Assembly: GCA_021162935.1 (NCBI GenBank)
Contig: JAGGXR010000036.1
Coordinates: forward strand, 1-35,847
Reading direction: 5' to 3'
Length of the DNA: 35,847 nt
Source of the DNA: Deltaproteobacteria bacterium
GTDB taxonomy: Bacteria > Myxococcota_A > Polyangia > HGW-17 > SLPX01
Shown here piece by piece: positions 30,915 to 35,847 of this stretch. The notes beneath the pieces were generated by a model. That model made no database searches and was not told the origin of the DNA. It worked only from the letters and a program-made list of their open reading frames with translations. Both the position numbers and the translations under genes were made by a program. The number at the start of each line of letters is the position of its first letter. Position 1 is the stretch's first letter.

Positions 30915-31394
30915 TCAGTCACAGGTATCCGATTCGCAGGTGGTGGTTTCCGTGCCGCATTTTTCCGTACGGCAATCGTTGCAGGCCGAGCTGTTCGGAT
31001 CGCTCATGCATTCAGTGATGCAATTTGTCACGACGCACTGCTGCAGGGCATCGAAGTCGTCCTTGCTCTTCTGACAGCCATGGCTCTTGCACTCGTTGAT
31101 GCAGCTCATGTCCGTCCCGCAGTCCCCAGCGCAAGCACCGATTTGAGAGCAGTTCCAGTTGGTGTCCCCGCCGTCCTGCTCGGTCGTGCCATCCTGCTCG
31201 GTCGTGCCGTCCTGCTGGGTCGTGCCGTCCTGCTCGGTCGTGCCGTCCTGCTGGGTCGTGCCATCCTGTTGGACCGCAGCGTCCTGCTGCCCATTATTCT
31301 GGTTGTTTTGATTCCCACCATTGTCGTCGTCCGAGCAGGCGGCCAGGGCGAACATGGCCACGAACGTCATTGCAGCAATCGAAAGCCGTTTCAT
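30915..31394 (-). CDS. Cys-rich lipoprotein with a hexapeptide repeat linker
   Basis: 159 residues from the ATG at 31394, with GGAGG 7 bases upstream. The lipobox is LAAC (Cys20), then an Asn/Gln/Asp-rich stretch and five copies of [QE]QDGTT (42-71) plus a partial sixth. The C-terminal 80 residues hold 15 cysteines, with C-x3-C and C-x2-C spacings (CAGDC, CVVTNCITEC, CNDCRTEKC), which suggests a compact disulfide-bonded domain exposed outside the cell. No family is named with confidence, although such short Cys-rich lipoproteins are common in Myxococcota-type genomes. Convergent with the hybrid kinase gene, divergent from the CoA-transferase pair. Confidence 0.82.
   Translation of the reverse strand: MKRLSIAAMTFVAMFALAACSDDDNGGNQNNQNNGQQDAAVQQDGTTQQDGTTEQDGTTQQDGTTEQDGTTEQDGGDTNWNCSQIGACAGDCGTDMSCINECKSHGCQKSKDDFDALQQCVVTNCITECMSDPNSSACNDCRTEKCGTETTTCESDTCD
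31170..31271 (-). repeat. 18-bp coding tandem repeat ([QE]QDGTT), 5 full units plus a partial
   Basis: Five full 18-bp units (31182-31271) and a partial one encode the hexapeptide linker of the Cys-rich lipoprotein. Units differ mainly at the first codon (CAG against GAG). In-frame unit length means copy number can change without breaking the gene. Confidence 0.85.
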
Positions 31395-31537
31395 TCTCTT
31401 TCCTCCATCAAGAATCGTCCGGCGGGTCCATCCCTTTCCAGACGTGGTTTTCCGTAGCGTTGTCACACCACGGATGCAATTACAAACGCGCTTCTGAAAA
31501 GAAGCATCATATTCACGAGACACTTTCGCGTGTAGCG

Positions 31538-31640
31538 CTCAATCGTTGTCTTGTAAAGAATGTTTTTACCGTAGCATCATTCGTTGGTTTTTCCACCCCT
31601 TGCAACGAAGCTGCGAGGGCGGTACTGTCGCACGATTGAG
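31538..31640. promoter_or_regulatory. Widely spaced 9-bp inverted repeat in the divergent region
   Basis: CTCAATCGT (31538-31546) and ACGATTGAG (31632-31640) are exact reverse complements 85 bases apart. They sit in the 289-base region between the Cys-rich lipoprotein and CoA-transferase genes. Paired sites for a looping regulator are possible, as is chance. Confidence 0.3.
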
Positions 31641-31683
31641 ACGAAAATCCGTTGATTCTGGTGGTGGAATGCGAGGCAAGCAC

Positions 31684-33273
31684 ATGGACGGGAAGGGACG
31701 CGTGGCGATCATTTCGGCCCAACAGGCGGCGGAATTGGTCCAGGAGAGCCAGACGTTGGTGACATCGGGCTACATCGGAGCTGGGTTCCCCGAGGACCTT
31801 GTTTGGAACCTGGCACGACGTTTCGAAGAGTCCGGCTATCCGGGGGACTTGACTTTGGTGCACGCGGCGGGGCAGGGGAACTGGCGAGACCGTGGACTCG
31901 GGGTCCTGGCCAGGCCGGGACTGCTCAGAAAGGTGATCGCCGGATACTATGCCACGTCGCCCGAAATCTGTGACCTCGTGGCCGAGGATTTGATCGAGGC
32001 CTACACCTTTCCACAAGGGGTGATCACTCAGCTCTTTCGCAACACGGCGGCCGGCAAGCCAGGGCTGTTCACCCACATTGGACTCGGGACCTTCGTGGAC
32101 CCGAGAATCGAAGGCGGGAAGCTCAATCGAGTCACCACGAACGACCTAGTGGAACTGGCGGAACTCGGTGGCCGGCAGCTTCTGTTCTATCCGGCGTTTC
32201 ATCTCGATGTCGCCTTCATTCGAGGCACGACCGCCGACCTGAATGGCAACGTGTCTATGGAAAAGGAGGCGGCGACCCTCGAACATCTGGCCATCGCCCA
32301 GGCGACGCGCCATTGCGGCGGGGTTGTGGTGGCACAGGTGGAACGGTTGGCGCAGGTGGGTTCCCTGGATCCGCAGCGGGTCAAAATTCCCGGAAACCTG
32401 GTCGATTACGTGGTGGTGGCCGAACCGAATCGTCATTGGCAGACCTTTGACCAACCATTCGATCCGGCCCTGACGGGAGACGTGAAGTCGGTTTTGGATG
32501 GACGGGAGCCAATGGCTCTGACTGCGGACAAAGTGATGGCCCGACGGGCGGCCTTCGAAATGCGCCCTGGAGACGTGGTGAACATGTACCACGGCGAGTC
32601 GGAAGCGCTTGCCCGAGTGGCCCTCGAAGAAGGCCTGCTGGATCGCATCCATCTGACCGTGGCCGCTGGAGCCGCGGGAGGCATGCCGGCCGGAGGCCTT
32701 TCCTACGGCCTGGCATACAACCCGGAGGCCATTCTGGATCAGGCGTCCATGTTCGATTTTTATCATGGAGGCGGTCTCGATCTGGCGGTGATGCCCATGG
32801 TGCAGGTGGACCGACAGGGAAACGTGAATGTGACGCGCTACGGGCGGACCATCAAGGGGTGTGGCAGCTTCGTAGACGTTTCCCAAAGTGCTCGGCGCGT
32901 GGTGTTCGTGGGCAGTCACACCATTGGGTCGCACGTCAACGTGGGATATGGCCGCGTGATCATTCGCAGAGAGGGGCGTCCGCGTCGTTTCGTGGATCGG
33001 GTAGAACAGATGAGCTTCAGTGCAGACGAGGCCCGACGTCGGGGCCAGCAGGTCCTTTACGTGACGGAGCGAGCCCTGTACGAACTGGGCACCAACGGAC
33101 TCGTCCTTCGCGAGGTGGCCCCGGGCGTGGACCTGGAGCGAGATGTGCTCGGGGTGATGGCCTTCCGTCCCGAGGTGCCGGACTCGATTCGTCCCATGGA
33201 CGAGGCTCTGTTTCGTCTCGAAGCCATGGGGTTGATCGATCGCATGCAGATGACGCCAGGAGGTGTGGCATGA
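31684..33273 (+). CDS. Family I CoA-transferase paralog lacking the catalytic glutamate
   Basis: 529 residues from the ATG at 31684 (GAGG 7 bases upstream); an ATG at 31669 is possible. The fold is the fused alpha-beta CoA-transferase of the YdiF/propionate CoA-transferase group: SGYIGAGFPED near the N-terminus, the GLGTFVDPR oxyanion-type loop, FIRGTTADLNGN and RYGRTIKGCGSFVDVSQ. In active members a Glu in an (S/T)VExG motif forms the CoA thioester. Here the motif reads TVAAGAAGG with Ala327, and the nearby GIGMPEG-type loop is altered to NMYHGES. It is therefore probably not a CoA-transferase by itself. It overlaps the intact paralog by four bases and may be its regulatory or structural partner. 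Confidence 0.85.
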   Translation: MDGKGRVAIISAQQAAELVQESQTLVTSGYIGAGFPEDLVWNLARRFEESGYPGDLTLVHAAGQGNWRDRGLGVLARPGLLRKVIAGYYATSPEICDLVAEDLIEAYTFPQGVITQLFRNTAAGKPGLFTHIGLGTFVDPRIEGGKLNRVTTNDLVELAELGGRQLLFYPAFHLDVAFIRGTTADLNGNVSMEKEAATLEHLAIAQATRHCGGVVVAQVERLAQVGSLDPQRVKIPGNLVDYVVVAEPNRHWQTFDQPFDPALTGDVKSVLDGREPMALTADKVMARRAAFEMRPGDVVNMYHGESEALARVALEEGLLDRIHLTVAAGAAGGMPAGGLSYGLAYNPEAILDQASMFDFYHGGGLDLAVMPMVQVDRQGNVNVTRYGRTIKGCGSFVDVSQSARRVVFVGSHTIGSHVNVGYGRVIIRREGRPRRFVDRVEQMSFSADEARRRGQQVLYVTERALYELGTNGLVLREVAPGVDLERDVLGVMAFRPEVPDSIRPMDEALFRLEAMGLIDRMQMTPGGVA

Positions 33274-34859
33274 CGACGCCCAAAGGCCGTATGGACGGAA
33301 AACTGCGCAGACAGGATCGACCCGAGGTGATCACTGCCCGACAGGCGGCTGCACTCGTGCCCGACGGGGCCATCCTGGGCATCAGCGGCTTCGTGGGCGC
33401 CGGAGTGGCCGAGGCTTTGGCCATGGGGCTCGAAGATGAGTTCGTGGAGACCGGCCGACCGTCGGGATTGACCCTCTTGTTCTGTGCCGGCATCGGCGAC
33501 GGCAAGGATCGTGGGCTGAACCGCTTTGCCCACGAAGGCATGGTGTCCCGAATTATCGGAGGCCACGTGGGGTTAACGCCGAAACTCGGCAGGGCCATCC
33601 TGGACAACCAAATCGCCTTCTACAATCTGCCCCAAGGCGTGGTGACCCACCTGCTTCGGGACATGGCGGCAGGTCTGCCGGGCACGCTCCATCACGTGGG
33701 CTTGGGCACCTACGTGGACCCGCGCGAAGAGGGTGGCAAGGCGAACCACCTTTGCAAGGAAGACCTCGTGGAACTCTTGGAATTCCATGGGGAGTCGTAT
33801 CTGTTCTATCGATCCCCTGGGTCCATCGATGTGGCTTTCATCCGTGGCACCACGGCCGACGAGGCGGGCAATATCACCATGGAGGACGAGGCCCTGTTCC
33901 TGGAGCATCTCCAGATGGCCATGGCGGCTCATAACAGTGGCGGCGTGGTCGTGGCTCAGGTCAAGCGCATCGCCCAGGCGGATTCGTTGGATCCCCGGGA
34001 TGTGCGTGTGCCCGGCTTCCTGGTGGATTACGTGGTGGTGGCTCCCCCCGAACTCAACGAGCAGACGTATGGCGAGGATCACAACCCTGCGTACCTCGGG
34101 CAGATCAAGATTCCACTGTCGAGCATCGAGCCACTCGCCATGAGTGAACGAAAGGTGATCGCGCGGCGTGCTCTCCTCGATATCCCCAAAGGGGCGGTGA
34201 CCAATCTCGGAATCGGCATGCCCGAAGGGGTCGCCAAGACAGCCAACGAAGAAGGAGTGCTCGAAGACCTGATCCTCTCGGTCGAAGCAGGTCCCACTGG
34301 AGGGATTCCTGCGTCCGGTTTGAGCTTCGGGGCTGCTTCGAATCCTTGGTGCATCACGGACCAGCCGAGCCAGTTCGACTTCTACGACGGCGGGGGCCTG
34401 GACGTCTCCTGTTTGGGCGCCGCCGAGATCGATGCAGAGGGCAACGTCAACGTCAGTAGGTACGGTCCGAAGCTACCTGGTTGCGGCGGGTTCATCGACA
34501 TCTCCCAGAACGCCAAGCGGCTCCTTTTCCTCGGCACCATGACGGCCGGATCCAAACTTTCGGTCGAAAACGGCGGGCTCGTCATCGAACGGGAAGGTCG
34601 CTTCAAGAAATTCGTCCGCAAGGTGGGCCAAAAGACCTTCAGCGCCGCCTTGGCGGTGAAGCGGAAACAACCGGTTTTTTACATCACCGAGCGCTGTGTT
34701 CTGAAACTCACCGAGGAAGGTCTGGTCCTGGCCGAGATTGCGCCCGGTCTCGATCTCGAGCAAGATATCCTGTCCCAGATGGAGTTTCGGCCGAAGATTG
34801 CCGAGCCGTTGGCCACCATGGACCCACGTTGTTTCAATGAGGCACCCATGGGGCTCTGA
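33270..34859 (+). CDS. Family I CoA-transferase (acyl-CoA:acetate/3-ketoacid type)
   Basis: 529 residues. The ATG overlaps the previous stop (ATGA), with AGGAGG 6 bases upstream, so the pair is translationally coupled. Sequence features match the preceding protein throughout: SGFVGAG, HVGLGTYVDPREEGGKAN, FIRGTTADEAGN, RYGPKLPGCGGFIDISQ. Here the active residues are kept: GIGMPEGVA and SVEAGPTGGIPASG, with catalytic Glu339 expected to form the gamma-glutamyl-CoA intermediate. These enzymes move CoA between short-chain acids such as acetate, propionate, butyrate or 3-oxoacids in fermentation or acid activation. No pathway gene is adjacent, so the acid pair is unknown. No terminator is clear in the 164 bases after it. 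Confidence 0.92.
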   Translation: MTTPKGRMDGKLRRQDRPEVITARQAAALVPDGAILGISGFVGAGVAEALAMGLEDEFVETGRPSGLTLLFCAGIGDGKDRGLNRFAHEGMVSRIIGGHVGLTPKLGRAILDNQIAFYNLPQGVVTHLLRDMAAGLPGTLHHVGLGTYVDPREEGGKANHLCKEDLVELLEFHGESYLFYRSPGSIDVAFIRGTTADEAGNITMEDEALFLEHLQMAMAAHNSGGVVVAQVKRIAQADSLDPRDVRVPGFLVDYVVVAPPELNEQTYGEDHNPAYLGQIKIPLSSIEPLAMSERKVIARRALLDIPKGAVTNLGIGMPEGVAKTANEEGVLEDLILSVEAGPTGGIPASGLSFGAASNPWCITDQPSQFDFYDGGGLDVSCLGAAEIDAEGNVNVSRYGPKLPGCGGFIDISQNAKRLLFLGTMTAGSKLSVENGGLVIEREGRFKKFVRKVGQKTFSAALAVKRKQPVFYITERCVLKLTEEGLVLAEIAPGLDLEQDILSQMEFRPKIAEPLATMDPRCFNEAPMGL

Positions 34860-35023
34860 GACATTCCTGTCGTAGGTCGTTTCAGTTTGGGATTTGAGCG
34901 CCTTTGGTGAGCCACCGATCGACTGTGACGGGATGCTGGATCTTTGTCTCAATTTTTCCTATCGTGGTCCGGCCTGATTGCAAGGGCGAACCGTGTCGCA
35001 AGGAATCCAGTCTGGAGGAACAG

Positions 35024-35847
35024 ATGGAAGGAAAACGAGTCCTATTTTATGATCCCGATCGGAAGGCTTGCCGAATCGCCGAGCGGGCCATTGCCGCCAC
35101 GGGCAGCAGCATCGAGATGACCTGGAAAGAGTCTGCTCTGCTGGAGCGAGACGATCTGTCCGAGTTCGACCTTCTCATTTGGCATTTCGATCCATTGTCT
35201 TGTCAGACGACGGAATGGCAGTCTTTGATGGATCGGGCAGGAGCCTCGTTTCCCAAGACCAAACTCCTGCTGCACGTGTCCGCGCCGATTTCCGACTACA
35301 TCGACGTTCTGGCAGAACGTCCTTTTTTACGGAACCTCATTGCCAAAGCGGCAAAGCCTTTGGACACGGAAGAACTCATTACTACGACCGAGAAGATCCT
35401 GCGCAACGACCTGTTCGGTGTGGAAAAGTATCTCATGTGGGGAGTGCATCCCGAAACTCTTCTGATTCAGGATTCTCGGGACAAACCAGCGTACGTGGCA
35501 CAGGTGGCGAGCTTCGCCGCACGTCTGGGTTGTGCTCCGCGCGTGATCGAGATGGTCGAAACCGTGGTGGACGAGTTGGTGACGAACGCCATCTACAACG
35601 CTCCGCACGATGCGAAGGGAAAGCCCAAGTACGCGCATTTGAGCCGACGTCACCCTGTTGAACTTTCTTCGGAGGAAGCGGCCCACCTGTCCTACGCATC
35701 CGATGGGCGTTACTTCTGTGTCGCCCAGAGTGACCGTTTCGGCATGCTGACTCGGGATACGGTCATTTCGTATCTGGCGCGCTGTCTGAAGAAGGGCCCC
35801 AGCCAAATCATGTATGACGGGGGAGGCGCCGGTCTGGGACTGTTCCG
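35024..35847 (+). CDS. Degenerate receiver plus GHKL ATPase-domain protein, partial at 3' end
   Basis: The frame is open from the ATG at 35024 to the window edge, 274 complete codons. GGAGG (35014-35018) lies 5 bases upstream. Residues 1-125 follow a receiver fold (VLFYDPDRKAC, then FDLLIWHF), but the usual phosphoacceptor Asp is absent (His54 and neighbours), while KPLD at the end resembles the conserved Lys-Pro. Residues about 150-274 are a histidine-kinase-like/anti-sigma-type ATPase with N-box VVDELVTNAIYNAP (Asn188) and a late DGGGAGLGLF glycine loop at the edge. There is no HisKA dimerisation domain, so it resembles RsbW-like switch kinases or ATP-binding regulators rather than a sensor kinase. 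Its partner may lie beyond the window. Confidence 0.8.
   Translation, partial: MEGKRVLFYDPDRKACRIAERAIAATGSSIEMTWKESALLERDDLSEFDLLIWHFDPLSCQTTEWQSLMDRAGASFPKTKLLLHVSAPISDYIDVLAERPFLRNLIAKAAKPLDTEELITTTEKILRNDLFGVEKYLMWGVHPETLLIQDSRDKPAYVAQVASFAARLGCAPRVIEMVETVVDELVTNAIYNAPHDAKGKPKYAHLSRRHPVELSSEEAAHLSYASDGRYFCVAQSDRFGMLTRDTVISYLARCLKKGPSQIMYDGGGAGLGLF

Noticed and set aside
31170-31271. CRISPR array
   Set aside because: The 18-bp units are contiguous without spacers and encode an in-frame hexapeptide.
31395-31523. N-terminal extension of the Cys-rich lipoprotein
   Set aside because: The extra 43 residues precede a textbook lipoprotein signal with GGAGG directly upstream of its own ATG.

Overview
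The window (GC by eye about 60%) reads as a chromosomal stretch of a free-living Gram-negative bacterium of deltaproteobacterial type; Myxococcota or Bradymonadota-like lineages fit best. This is an inference from style, not from a marker gene. Eight genes encode good lipoprotein signal peptides and one more encodes a weak one. Several of these have an Asp/Ala/Gly/Gln-rich linker right after the lipidated cysteine. There are also IPT/TIG, Lcl_C (DUF1566) and PKD-like surface domains, a large STAND ATPase with HEAT-like repeats, soluble multi-sensor kinases, and an Mrp ATPase fused to a NifX-like domain, a fusion known from anaerobic Deltaproteobacteria. No rRNA, tRNA, CRISPR array, insertion sequence or phage gene was seen.

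Layout. 1-3750: three envelope proteins, namely a truncated lipoprotein, a transglutaminase-like protein and a double-Lcl_C lipoprotein, the last two divergent across a 400-base region that holds a perfect 8-bp dyad. 3994-7599: a DUF72 protein, then an 845-residue lipoprotein with three copies of a WC-starting ~130-residue module between IPT domains. 7663-11886 (minus): a 1304-residue STAND NTPase with one membrane segment and a HEAT-like tail, followed by a tiny membrane protein. 12193-16896: a nitrilase-family amidohydrolase, a lipoprotein of GATase-like type, then a tight cluster of a PKD-like lipoprotein, a 64-residue Cys-rich lipoprotein and an outer-membrane beta-barrel.

16947-25306 is a thiol, sulfur and Fe-S themed block. 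It has a double-rhodanese lipoprotein whose first domain lacks its cysteine, a PDZ-thioredoxin fusion, a TlpA-like protein, an Rrf2 regulator with three Fe-S-type cysteines, a membrane-anchored HEAT-like protein, a VKOR-DsbA fusion, a NifX-like protein and the Mrp-NifX fusion. The last three form one operon ending in a clear intrinsic terminator. The simplest reading is a set of periplasmic disulfide and sulfane-sulfur handling proteins beside cytoplasmic metal-cluster carriers.

25619-30834: two soluble histidine kinases with GAF/PAS sensors; the second has receiver domains at both ends, and neither has a DNA-binding output. 30915-31394: a Cys-rich lipoprotein with a hexapeptide tandem repeat. 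31684-34859: two overlapping genes for equal-length (529-residue) family I CoA-transferase paralogs, the first with alanine in place of the catalytic glutamate. 35024 to the end: a truncated protein with a degenerate receiver-like domain followed by a GHKL ATPase domain.
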